Shown here in pieces: positions 42,751 through 50,757 of a stretch of DNA of 64,000 nt. Positions within the stretch are counted from its first letter, which is position 1; each line of letters starts with the position of its first letter. The stretch spans positions 62,001 through 126,000 of the forward strand of contig NZ_JABSNU010000003.1 of the NCBI RefSeq assembly GCF_013266735.1. Reading direction: 5' to 3'. Source of the DNA: Pedobacter foliorum (GTDB lineage Bacteria; Bacteroidota; Bacteroidia; Sphingobacteriales; Sphingobacteriaceae). Below the pieces are notes generated by a model, which saw nothing but the letters and a program-made list of their open reading frames with translations, ran no database searches and was not told the DNA's origin. Position numbers and translations under genes: made by a program.

Positions 42751-43164
42751 TTAACGGTGCTGTTCCATAAAATATTGCAAAATAATGGTGGCTGCAATAG
42801 TATCAACACGTTCTTTATTTTGTCTGTCGTGTTTTTTTAATCCGCTCTGCATAATTGTTTGATGCGCAAGTTTAGAGGTAAAACGCTCATCAATCCAGTA
42901 TTGCGGAATATCAGGAAAGGTTCTTCTTAATGTTTTTGCGAACCCTTTTACATGCTGGGCAGAATCGGAAGGTGTGCCATCCATTTGCTTTGGATCACCA
43001 AAAACAAAAGCCTCTACCTGTTCCGTTAGAAAGTATTTCTTTAAATATTCTATTGCGTCTTTAGGATGTACGGTGTCCAATCCGGTTGCAATAATTTGCA
43101 AAGGGTCTGTAACGGCTAATCCGATACGTTTGGTTCCATAATCAAAAGCTAAAATTCTGGGCAT
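42751..43164 (-). CDS. ruvX: Putative pre-16S rRNA nuclease / Holliday-junction resolvase-like RuvX (YqgF)
   Basis: 137 residues of RNase-H fold. The first acidic residue is in LAFDYGTKRIGLAVTD (residues 4-19), and the C-terminal DERFTSKLA near 93-101 and RVDTIAATIIL near 119-129 supply the others. YqgF completes the 5' end of 16S rRNA in E. coli. Length is typical. A TATCTTTG box lies 5 nt before the ATG. Confidence 0.95.
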   Translation of the reverse strand: MPRILAFDYGTKRIGLAVTDPLQIIATGLDTVHPKDAIEYLKKYFLTEQVEAFVFGDPKQMDGTPSDSAQHVKGFAKTLRRTFPDIPQYWIDERFTSKLAHQTIMQSGLKKHDRQNKERVDTIAATIILQYFMEQHR

Positions 43165-43169
43165 ATTGG

Positions 43170-43177
43170 CAAAGATA
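43170..43177 (-). promoter_or_regulatory. TAnnTTTG box adjacent to the ruvX start
   Basis: TATCTTTG on the minus strand, 5 nt before the ATG at 43164. Confidence 0.4.
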
Positions 43178-43231
43178 ATAAATTCTGGGAGGTACCCGGG
43201 CTTCGGCTTATTCGGGACTGAGTGAGGATTT

Positions 43232-43282
43232 GGTTGGGTTTGCTTCGGAGAACAGGTACTTTTATCCGAAGCAAACCCAACC
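43232..43282. repeat. 18-bp inverted repeat between divergent ruvX and holB
   Basis: GGTTGGGTTTGCTTCGGA at 43232-43249 is the exact reverse complement of 43265-43282, with a 15-nt loop. The region also has CCCGGG and a CCCG...CGGG pair just to the left, and is locally more GC-rich than its surroundings. It has no T-run and lies between divergent starts, so it is not a terminator. Confidence 0.75.
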
Positions 43283-43383
43283 CAGGCTCAAAGAAAAGCC
43301 AAACCAAGCCATTATCTGTTGACTGTTGGTTAACTTTAAGGGCAAATAATGGCAAGTCTTAAAATTTTGCTATTTTGCACCAA

Positions 43384-44532
43384 ATGCAGTTTAAGAATAT
43401 AATAGGACAGGAGAGCATAAAACAGCAATTGATACAAACAGTTGCTGAGAATAGGATAAGTCATGCGCAGTTGTTTCTTTCGTCAGAAGGAAGTGGTGCT
43501 TTGCCTTTAGCCATCGCCTATGCCCAGTATATTAACTGCCTTGATAAACAGGTTGATGATAGCTGTGGCGAATGTTCTTCGTGCCGAAAGTATGAAAGAT
43601 ATATTCACCCTGATTTACATTTTTCTTATCCATTTTTTGCTTCTAAAGACGTAAAAACGGCTGTAGATGTTCTGGATGAATGGAGAAGTATGGTGCTGGC
43701 CGACCCTTATTTTGACATGGATATTTGGCGTTCTAAGCTGAGCGCAGAGAATAAACAGGCCAATATTAACATAGCCGAGTGTCATGATATCATCAAAAAA
43801 TTAAGTTATAAAGCTTTTGAAGCAGAGACGAAAGTTCTGATCATGTGGCTGCCCGAATATTTAGATAAAGAGGGCAATTCATTGTTAAAGATTATTGAAG
43901 AACCCCCTCAAAATACCTTATTCATTTTAGTTGCAAACAATCAAGAGCAGATTCTTTCTACTTTGTTGTCGCGGACGCAAATTGTTAAGGTTCCTAAATT
44001 GCCTCATGCAACTGTCGAAAGTTATTTGATGGATGAGTTTGGTTTATCAGAAAATCAGGCTACAGAATATAGCTTTTTGGCTGATGGGAATTTGATAGAA
44101 GCCAAGCAATTGGTGGCCAATACGCAAAACGAAAATGCCGATAAATTTGCCGAATGGTTGCGAATGGGATACGGCAACAGGGTTTTAGATTTAACCGCCT
44201 TTGTAGAGCAGATTGCCGGTTGGGGAAGAGAAAACCAAAAGAATTTTTTAAAGTACGGCATTAGCTTTTTAAGGGAGTGTAGCTTGTTGTTAAGTGGTGC
44301 AGAGGACTTGGTTAAGCTACCAGTTTCGGCTATGGAAACGGCAAAAAGGTTATCAACTCATGTACTTAATCTAAGTATGGCGGATGCCATTATATCAGAA
44401 TTGGAAAAGGCGCATTATCATATCGAGAGAAATGCAAATCCTAAAATTCTGTTTTTAGATGTATCTTTACAGTTAGTAAAAATAATTAAGTTTAAAACGC
44501 TCCCGAAAGGGACTCAATATATATACGGTTAA
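43384..44532 (+). CDS. holB: DNA polymerase III delta-prime subunit (clamp loader)
   Basis: 382 residues from the ATG at 43384; the TTG at 43375 is unlikely. The N-terminal AAA+ domain has FKNIIGQESIKQQL, a degenerate P-loop (SEGSGALP near 34-41, lacking GKT) and the zinc cysteines Cys52, Cys61, Cys64, Cys67. Then come VLIMWLPEYLDKEGNSLLKI, EPPQNTLFILV and LLSRTQIV. The lack of a functional P-loop is as expected for delta-prime. It starts the holB-ricT-gldH unit, with ricT 2 nt downstream. Confidence 0.92.
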   Translation: MQFKNIIGQESIKQQLIQTVAENRISHAQLFLSSEGSGALPLAIAYAQYINCLDKQVDDSCGECSSCRKYERYIHPDLHFSYPFFASKDVKTAVDVLDEWRSMVLADPYFDMDIWRSKLSAENKQANINIAECHDIIKKLSYKAFEAETKVLIMWLPEYLDKEGNSLLKIIEEPPQNTLFILVANNQEQILSTLLSRTQIVKVPKLPHATVESYLMDEFGLSENQATEYSFLADGNLIEAKQLVANTQNENADKFAEWLRMGYGNRVLDLTAFVEQIAGWGRENQKNFLKYGISFLRECSLLLSGAEDLVKLPVSAMETAKRLSTHVLNLSMADAIISELEKAHYHIERNANPKILFLDVSLQLVKIIKFKTLPKGTQYIYG

Positions 44533-44534
44533 TT

Positions 44535-46097
44535 ATGGGATGTGGAAGTTGTTCTACAGGTGGCGGATGTGCCCCCTCGGGTTGCAAAAGTAATGGCTCT
44601 TGCCTTACTGGAGGATGCGGAAAAATGGAAGTTTACGACTGGCTGTCTAATCTTGACATGCCTTCAAATTATATACCTTTTCAAGTAATAGAAGTTAAAT
44701 TTAAGGGCGCAAGGAAAGAATTTTTCTTGAATAGCGAGAACATATACCTAGAAATAGGGGAGTTAATCGCGGTTGAAGGCCCTACCGGTGGATATGACAT
44801 AGGCCATGTTTCCTTAACAGGAGAGCTGGTACGTATGCAGATGAAACGCCGTAAAGCTACTATGGATCAGGTAACAAGAAAAGTTTATAGGAAAGCTACT
44901 GAAGCTGATGTAGAGAAATGGAAAATAGCTAAAGGCTTAGAGTGGGAAACGATGCATAAAGCACGTACTCTTGCTTTAGACTTACGTTTATCTATGAAAA
45001 TCAGTGATGTTGATTATCAGGGAGATAAAACTAAAGCTACGTTTTTTTATACAGCAGAAGGTCGTGTTGACTTTAGAGAGCTGATTAAAAAGATGGCAGA
45101 AACCTTTAGAATCCGTATTGAAATGCGCCAGATTGGTATGCGTCAGGAAGCTGGAAGATTAGGTGGAATTGGATCTTGCGGTCGCGAATTGTGCTGCTCT
45201 ACCTGGTTAACTAACTTTAAAACAGTATCAACAGCTGCGGCAAGGTATCAGAATCTTTCTTTAAATACTTTAAAGCTAGCCGGACAATGCGGTAAGCTAA
45301 AATGCTGTTTAAATTATGAGTTGGATACGTATTTAGATGCGTTAAAGGATATTCCTGATCGTATTGAAAGTTTGCAAACGGAGATCGGAGTAGCTCGTCA
45401 TCAAAAAACTGACATCTTTAAAAAGGTAATGTGGTTCAGCTATCCTAATACTGAGGATTGGATTCCACTAAAGGTAGACCGTGTTAAAGAGATCATGGCA
45501 ATGAATAAGCGCGGACAAAAACCAGTTAACCTTAAAGAAGAGGCAATTGAGTTAACTCCGGTAACTTTAGTTGAGAAAATACCTGATTATGAAAACGTTG
45601 TTGGGCAAGATAGTTTAACTCGTTTGGATGATAAGCCTAGAAATAAAGGCAATAAAAATAATAAGAACAACGCGAACAGAGGTAACGAGAATAGAGATCG
45701 TGGAAATAGACCTGAGAAAGGCCCTAAGCCAGCTCAAAACGCGAACAAGCCTGTTCAAAATCCTAATAAACCCGCCCAAGGAGCAAAACCTGCTAATGTT
45801 CAAAATGCTAAGCCTGCACAAGGCGGTAAGCCAATTCAAGGTGTTAAACCTCCTCAGGGATTAAAAGCTGGACAGGGAGATAAGCCCGTTCAAAACCCTA
45901 AACAAGGGCAACAGCCTAAGGGGAATAATAGGAATGATCAGATTAAAAAGGAGAGTAATCCAGATATAGCTCAGCCTATTGAGGGTTCAGCTCCTGCACA
46001 AGCGGGCGCTGAAGGTGGTCAGCCATTGGCAAATAAGAATAGGAATAGAAACAATAACCGTAGGAAAAAACAAAAGGAAAAGCCTAAGGATGAATAA
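44535..46097 (+). CDS. ricT: PSP1-domain protein RicT with Lys/Pro/Gln/Asn-rich tail
   Basis: 520 residues. A Cys-rich N-terminus (Cys3, 6, 12, 17, 23, 28) precedes the PSP1 domain (about 40-290). Conserved GGIGSCGRELCCSTWL and QCGKLKCCLNYE supply the Fe-S cysteines known for RicT (YaaT), part of the Ric complex that aids RNase Y maturation in Bacillus. Residues 370-520 are low-complexity, with repeated KPAQ/KPVQ-type units and an Asn/Arg/Lys-rich end. Such a tail is not in Bacillus RicT. Its partners RicA and RicF are not visible. The start is 2 nt after holB; the gene overlaps gldH by 8 nt. Confidence 0.88.
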   Translation: MGCGSCSTGGGCAPSGCKSNGSCLTGGCGKMEVYDWLSNLDMPSNYIPFQVIEVKFKGARKEFFLNSENIYLEIGELIAVEGPTGGYDIGHVSLTGELVRMQMKRRKATMDQVTRKVYRKATEADVEKWKIAKGLEWETMHKARTLALDLRLSMKISDVDYQGDKTKATFFYTAEGRVDFRELIKKMAETFRIRIEMRQIGMRQEAGRLGGIGSCGRELCCSTWLTNFKTVSTAAARYQNLSLNTLKLAGQCGKLKCCLNYELDTYLDALKDIPDRIESLQTEIGVARHQKTDIFKKVMWFSYPNTEDWIPLKVDRVKEIMAMNKRGQKPVNLKEEAIELTPVTLVEKIPDYENVVGQDSLTRLDDKPRNKGNKNNKNNANRGNENRDRGNRPEKGPKPAQNANKPVQNPNKPAQGAKPANVQNAKPAQGGKPIQGVKPPQGLKAGQGDKPVQNPKQGQQPKGNNRNDQIKKESNPDIAQPIEGSAPAQAGAEGGQPLANKNRNRNNNRRKKQKEKPKDE

Positions 46098-46569
46098 TTT
46101 AAAAGTTTTACTGCTGTCTTCTGTTTTAATCGTTCTCTTTTTTAGTGGATGTGATACCAACACGCTTGTAGACAGCAATATGTCGATGCCTGCACGTAAC
46201 TGGAGTTACCCTAATAAGGTTAAAACCTTGGTTGAAATTACGGATAGCAGTAAACCTTATAATATTTATTTTAAACTGCGCCATACCGCAGATTACAGGT
46301 ACTCTAATATTTTTGTGCTATTTCACATTAGTGGAGGAGGGCAAAAAAAGCATACGAGGCGCTATGAGTATAGGTTAGCACAGCCTGATGGGCAGTGGAA
46401 TGGTTCGGGTTCAGGTAATTTGTTTACCTATAATTTGCCATTGCTTACCAATTATAAATTCCCTGCTGCAGGGAAGTATCTTCTGGAAATAGAACAGAAT
46501 ATGCGCGATAATCCGCTTGCTGAGATCAGTGATGCGGGTATAAAAGTAGAGGCAAGAAGTAGTAATTAG
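46090..46569 (+). CDS. gldH: Gliding-motility lipoprotein GldH
   Basis: 159 residues from the ATG at 46090, which overlaps the ricT stop by 8 nt. Lipobox FFSGC (Cys20). The body fits GldH: NWSYPNKVKTLVEITDSSK, then YNIYFKLRHTADYRYSNIFV and GSGSGNLFTYNLPLLTNYKF. GldH is a lipoprotein required for gliding in Flavobacterium johnsoniae; it also occurs in non-gliding Bacteroidota. Holb-ricT-gldH order is typical of the phylum. Whether this organism glides cannot be told from here. Confidence 0.9.
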   Translation: MNNLKVLLLSSVLIVLFFSGCDTNTLVDSNMSMPARNWSYPNKVKTLVEITDSSKPYNIYFKLRHTADYRYSNIFVLFHISGGGQKKHTRRYEYRLAQPDGQWNGSGSGNLFTYNLPLLTNYKFPAAGKYLLEIEQNMRDNPLAEISDAGIKVEARSSN

Positions 46570-46575
46570 TATTTA

Positions 46576-47877
46576 CTATAACAATGGTAACAGTTGCTCC
46601 AGCGCCATACCTCTGGAGCCTTTTAAAAGTACCATATTATCCTTTATAGGGTTTTCTTTTAAAAACTCATGAGCTTCTGAAGGTGTGCTAAAGAAGTTTC
46701 CTTTATACTTATCCTTTAGTGTGTAAAAGTATTTTCCAATAAAAACTAGCGTTTTCACATTAAGCTGCTCAGCCTGTTTGGCAATAAGATCATGCTGTTC
46801 AGCAGATTCATCACCTAGTTCAAACATATCACCTATTATCACTGCTTTCTGCGAAGCAGATAGTAATGAGATGTTGTTTAAAGCTGCAGTCATGCTGCTA
46901 GGGTTAGCATTATAAAAATCACATATCACCGTATTGTTCTCAGTTTTTGTGATTTGTGAGCGATTGTTGTTAGGGAAATATCCTGAAAGGCCCTTGTTTA
47001 TTTGTTCAGGAGTAACATCGAAAAACGCTCCGATACATATAGCCGCAAGTATGTTCTCGAAATTATATGACCCGGTTAAATTAACAGACGTTTCATAACT
47101 ACCGGTCTTATCTGACCAGGAGATTTCAATTAATGGATCTGTTTTAACCAACTTTCCAGATATCACATCTGTAGCTTCAGTGCCAAAATAAACTACCTTA
47201 TCTAAGTTTGCAGCAGCATTCATTTCCATTAGGTAAGGATTGTTCCTATTTATAAAGGCAATGCCATGGTTGTTCTTTAGGTAGGCATAAAGCTCGGCTT
47301 TGCCTTTTTTAACCCCTTCAAATCCCCCAAAGCCATCAAGATGGGCCATGCCAACATTAGTAATCAGTCCATGGGTTGGCTTGGCAATAGTACACAAAAA
47401 CTCTATTTCCTTTTGATGGTTGGCGCCCATCTCAATTACTGCAATCTCGGTATCATTTGTTAATGATAAAATAGACAGAGGCACACCAATATGGTTATTT
47501 AAATTGCCTTTGGTAGCAAAGGTTTTATACTTTTCTGAAAGAACGGCTTTTATGAGTTCTTTAGTGGTTGTTTTTCCGTTACTGCCAGTTAAACCTATTA
47601 CAGGTATGTTTAACTGAGCACGGTGATGTTTGGCTAAATCCTGTAATGTGCTCAATACATCAGGTACTAAAATACATTGCTTACTGGTTTTGTAAGCCAG
47701 GTTATCTATAATAGCATATGCGGCGCCATTAGTCAGCGCTTTTTCGGCAAAAGTGTTCGCGTCGAAATTATCTCCCCTTAAGGCGAAAAACAAGCATCCC
47801 GGAGTTATATTCCTTGTATCTGTACATATAACAGGATGTTTTAAGTAGTGCTGGTAAAGGGATTCGATAGCCGTCAT
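46576..47877 (-). CDS. murF: UDP-N-acetylmuramoyl-tripeptide--D-alanyl-D-alanine ligase
   Basis: 433 residues. The ATP motif LTGSNGKTTTKELI is at 96-109. The N-terminal domain has DTRNITPGCLFFALRGDNFD, which binds the UDP-MurNAc substrate. VIEMGANHQKEI and NYNANPSSM-type motif (DFYNANPSSMTAAL) identify MurF rather than MurC/D/E. It adds D-Ala-D-Ala to the wall precursor in the cytoplasm. It is not in a division/cell-wall cluster here and converges with gldH. Confidence 0.96.
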   Translation of the reverse strand: MTAIESLYQHYLKHPVICTDTRNITPGCLFFALRGDNFDANTFAEKALTNGAAYAIIDNLAYKTSKQCILVPDVLSTLQDLAKHHRAQLNIPVIGLTGSNGKTTTKELIKAVLSEKYKTFATKGNLNNHIGVPLSILSLTNDTEIAVIEMGANHQKEIEFLCTIAKPTHGLITNVGMAHLDGFGGFEGVKKGKAELYAYLKNNHGIAFINRNNPYLMEMNAAANLDKVVYFGTEATDVISGKLVKTDPLIEISWSDKTGSYETSVNLTGSYNFENILAAICIGAFFDVTPEQINKGLSGYFPNNNRSQITKTENNTVICDFYNANPSSMTAALNNISLLSASQKAVIIGDMFELGDESAEQHDLIAKQAEQLNVKTLVFIGKYFYTLKDKYKGNFFSTPSEAHEFLKENPIKDNMVLLKGSRGMALEQLLPLL

Positions 47878-47967
47878 AGATAAATTGAATAATTAATATG
47901 GTAAAATTACACTATGAAAGAGAAACAAAAAATATTCTTTAGTATTTTGGAGTCTTAATTCGTCGAT

Positions 47968-50454
47968 ATGAAATATTTTCTACTTCCTTTTCTGTTTTTA
48001 CTAGCTGGCTTGAGTGTTGTTGATGCTCAAACAAAATCTCCTGATGAATTTTTAGGTTATGCTCTTGGGAGCAAATTTACGGCCCATGATAAAGTGGTCG
48101 ACTACTTTAAATACATCTCTGGTAAAGAAAAGAACATAAAGCTTGTAAACTATGGCAAAACTTATGAAGGAAGAGAATTACTCGTCGCTGTTATCTCTGC
48201 AAAAGAGAATATAGATGACTTAGAGCAAATCAGAAAGTATAATCTGAGTCTGAGTAAAGCGCAATCATCAAACGAGCAAAAAGGAAAACAACCGGCGATA
48301 CTATGGCTAAGCTATAATGTACATGGAAATGAAGCTAGTTCTACAGAAACTGCAATGAAAACCATATTTACGTTGGCTGAGGCTAAAACTAATGAAATTC
48401 AGGATTGGCTAAAAAACACCGTTATTATTATAGATCCATGTCTTAATCCGGATGGAAGAGAAAGGTATGTGAATTATTTTAATTCAGTGAGCGGTCATAA
48501 GCCAAACCCTAATCCGATGGCAAGGGAGCATTCAGAGCCTTGGCCAGGAGGTAGATCTAACCACTATTATTTTGATTTAAATAGAGATTGGGCATGGCAG
48601 ACACAGGTTGAAACGCAACAACGCCTAAAGCTATATCATGAATGGATGCCTGAAGTTCATGTAGATTTTCATGAGCAAAGCTATAATGAGCCTTATTATT
48701 TTGCCCCGGCTGCTGAGCCAATTCATCAAGATATTACCCCTTGGCAGCGTGAATTCCAGGTTACTGTAGGGAAAAATAATGCAAAGTATTTTGATGAAAA
48801 CGGATGGCAGTACTTCACTAAAGAACGATTCGATTTGTTATATCCATCTTATGGCGACACTTATCCTTTATATAATGGTGCAGTTGGGATGACTTATGAG
48901 CAAGGGGGGATTGGGGCTGGATTGGCGGTAATTACTTTAGATGGAGACACACTGACGCTTAAAGATAGAATAAGCCACCACTATGCTACCAGTATGGCTA
49001 CAATTGAAACTGTTTCAAAAAATGCGGATAAACTTGTTCATGAGTTTAAGCTTTATTTTGAAAAAGCAGTCTCAAACCCTCCGGGTATTTATAAATCATA
49101 TATAATAAAGGCGGAGAACTTAAGTAGAATTAAAAAGCTGGCTGCGCTATTAAAGAAAAATGGCATTGAGTATGGCTTTGGATCAGATAAAAACTTACGT
49201 GGATACAATTATGAAACAAAAAAGGTAGAAGGATTTAAAGTAGAGAGGAACGATTTAATTGTAAACCTACTGCAGCCTAAAGCTGTTTTAGCTAATGTGT
49301 TGTTTGAACCTCAAACAGCTGTTAGCGATTCTAATACTTACGATATTACTGCGTGGGCGCTGCCTTACGCCTTCGGTTTAAAATCCTATGCTACCAAAGA
49401 ATCTGTAAGGGGAAGTTACGCTGCCTTAGAGGAGAGCAAGGAACAGTCGGATGTGGCTGAGAAACCTTATGCATGGATTTTTAGATGGAATTCGATAGAA
49501 GATGCTCAGGTTCTTATCGCCCTGCAAAAGGCGGGGATTAAGGTGCGATCAGCAGAGCAGGAGTTTACTATTGGGAATAAAGTGTTTCCTTCGGGGTCAC
49601 TACTGGTGTACAGAACTGAGAATGAGCGTCTGGTTAGAAACCTTGCGGCCAAGATTGCTCGCATCCAGAAGGATCTAAATACCGTAGTTTATACTTCCGC
49701 GAGTGGTTATGTAGATAAAGGAAAGGATTTCGGTTCGTCAGTTTATCCAATTTTAAGTGTCCCTAAGGTAGCGATAGTGGCTGGTACAGGTATTTCTACT
49801 CAAGGTGTTGGAGAGGCATGGCATTTCTTTGAGCAAGAGTTGAACTATCCTGTAACGATGATTGCTGCACATAACATAGATAATCTGGATATAAACAAAA
49901 TTAATACCCTGATTATGACTGATGGAAATTATGGAGAGGACATTAATGATAAATTGGAGAGTTGGATAGAGAATGGAGGTAAGGTAATTCTGTTTGAGGA
50001 TGCAATTTCTAGCGCTGCGGGTAAAAAACCTTTTAATATTAAGTTGAGAGAAAGTTCAAAAAATGAATCAAAGGTTAATGATGTAAGAAAGTACGGAGAA
50101 CGCAATCTTGATGATTTGTCGGAAGCCATACCTGGAGCAATTTTTAAGGTTGATTTAGATAGGAGTCATCCTATTACGGCTGGATTGGGAACGTATTATT
50201 ACGCATTAAAAACAGACGATAAAATTTATGAACTTTTAAATAAAGATTGGAATGTAGGGGTTTTAAAGCCAAATAGTTATGTAGCAGGTGTTGTTGGAGC
50301 AGGCGTTTTGAGGAAATTGAATAGTGGATTGTTATTTGGGATTCAGTCCATTTCTAAGGGAACAGTAATCTATCTTGGAAGTGATGTGCTGTTCAGATCG
50401 TTTTGGGAAAACGGAAAGCAGATGTTTACCAATGCGGTCTTCTTGGTCAATTAA
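47968..50454 (+). CDS. Secreted M14-family metallocarboxypeptidase
   Basis: 828 residues. Signal peptide 1-20. The M14 domain (about 25-370) has zinc ligands in NVHGNEASSTE (His118 and Glu121 by count) and HVDFHEQ, with DPCLNPDGRERY and FDLNRDWAWQT. The C-terminal 430 residues include a GATase1-like fold region (VAIVAGTGISTQGVGEAWHF) but no signal for catalysis. M14 enzymes cleave C-terminal residues of peptides. It is a single gene upstream of the SusCD region; a link to it is not indicated by sequence. Confidence 0.88.
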   Translation: MKYFLLPFLFLLAGLSVVDAQTKSPDEFLGYALGSKFTAHDKVVDYFKYISGKEKNIKLVNYGKTYEGRELLVAVISAKENIDDLEQIRKYNLSLSKAQSSNEQKGKQPAILWLSYNVHGNEASSTETAMKTIFTLAEAKTNEIQDWLKNTVIIIDPCLNPDGRERYVNYFNSVSGHKPNPNPMAREHSEPWPGGRSNHYYFDLNRDWAWQTQVETQQRLKLYHEWMPEVHVDFHEQSYNEPYYFAPAAEPIHQDITPWQREFQVTVGKNNAKYFDENGWQYFTKERFDLLYPSYGDTYPLYNGAVGMTYEQGGIGAGLAVITLDGDTLTLKDRISHHYATSMATIETVSKNADKLVHEFKLYFEKAVSNPPGIYKSYIIKAENLSRIKKLAALLKKNGIEYGFGSDKNLRGYNYETKKVEGFKVERNDLIVNLLQPKAVLANVLFEPQTAVSDSNTYDITAWALPYAFGLKSYATKESVRGSYAALEESKEQSDVAEKPYAWIFRWNSIEDAQVLIALQKAGIKVRSAEQEFTIGNKVFPSGSLLVYRTENERLVRNLAAKIARIQKDLNTVVYTSASGYVDKGKDFGSSVYPILSVPKVAIVAGTGISTQGVGEAWHFFEQELNYPVTMIAAHNIDNLDINKINTLIMTDGNYGEDINDKLESWIENGGKVILFEDAISSAAGKKPFNIKLRESSKNESKVNDVRKYGERNLDDLSEAIPGAIFKVDLDRSHPITAGLGTYYYALKTDDKIYELLNKDWNVGVLKPNSYVAGVVGAGVLRKLNSGLLFGIQSISKGTVIYLGSDVLFRSFWENGKQMFTNAVFLVN

Positions 50455-50558
50455 TTTTTTTTGGAGTTAAAATTAACAACAATTGAATTTTTATATAGTT
50501 AATTATTGTAATCTAACACGTTAAAAAAAGTTAAATATTTTGAATAATAGTATTTAGG

Positions 50559-50588
50559 TTGTTTTTTTTGATTAAAAGCGTAGTTTTG
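50559..50588 (+). promoter_or_regulatory. Promoter of the first susC operon
   Basis: TTG at 50559-50561 and TAGTTTTG at 50581-50588 with a 19-nt gap, a full Bacteroidota promoter match. The predicted 5' leader is about 160 nt. It lies in the 303-base gene-free stretch 50455-50757, which otherwise holds only the conserved leader described next. Confidence 0.55.
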
Positions 50589-50653
50589 CTTCGTATTTCA
50601 GTATAATGTTTGGCAAAACATGTATTTTGCATTCTTAATAGCGTTTATTTAAT

Positions 50654-50757
50654 GTCATTTTATTGTCATTTAAATTAGGGAAGCAATAAAACATCTATGC
50701 TAGCATATCAAAATCGTATATTTAAGTATTATTAACTAACCTAAAATTTAATTTTTT
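50654..50757 (+). promoter_or_regulatory. Conserved susC leader, copy 1
   Basis: GTCATTTTATTGTCATTT (50654-50671, a direct repeat of GTCATTT) and TATTAACTAACCTAAA before the start codon recur upstream of the second susC at nearly the same distance (104 versus 105 nt from the ATG). Confidence 0.6.

Noticed and set aside
43232..43282. Rho-independent terminator
   Set aside because: No T-run and it lies between divergent genes.
45720..45910. CRISPR or tandem DNA repeat
   Set aside because: The repetition is at protein level (KPxQ units in RicT) and the DNA units are not identical or evenly spaced.
45979..46089. gldH start at 45979
   Set aside because: These codons lie in the ricT gene in another frame; the signal peptide with lipobox starts at 46090.
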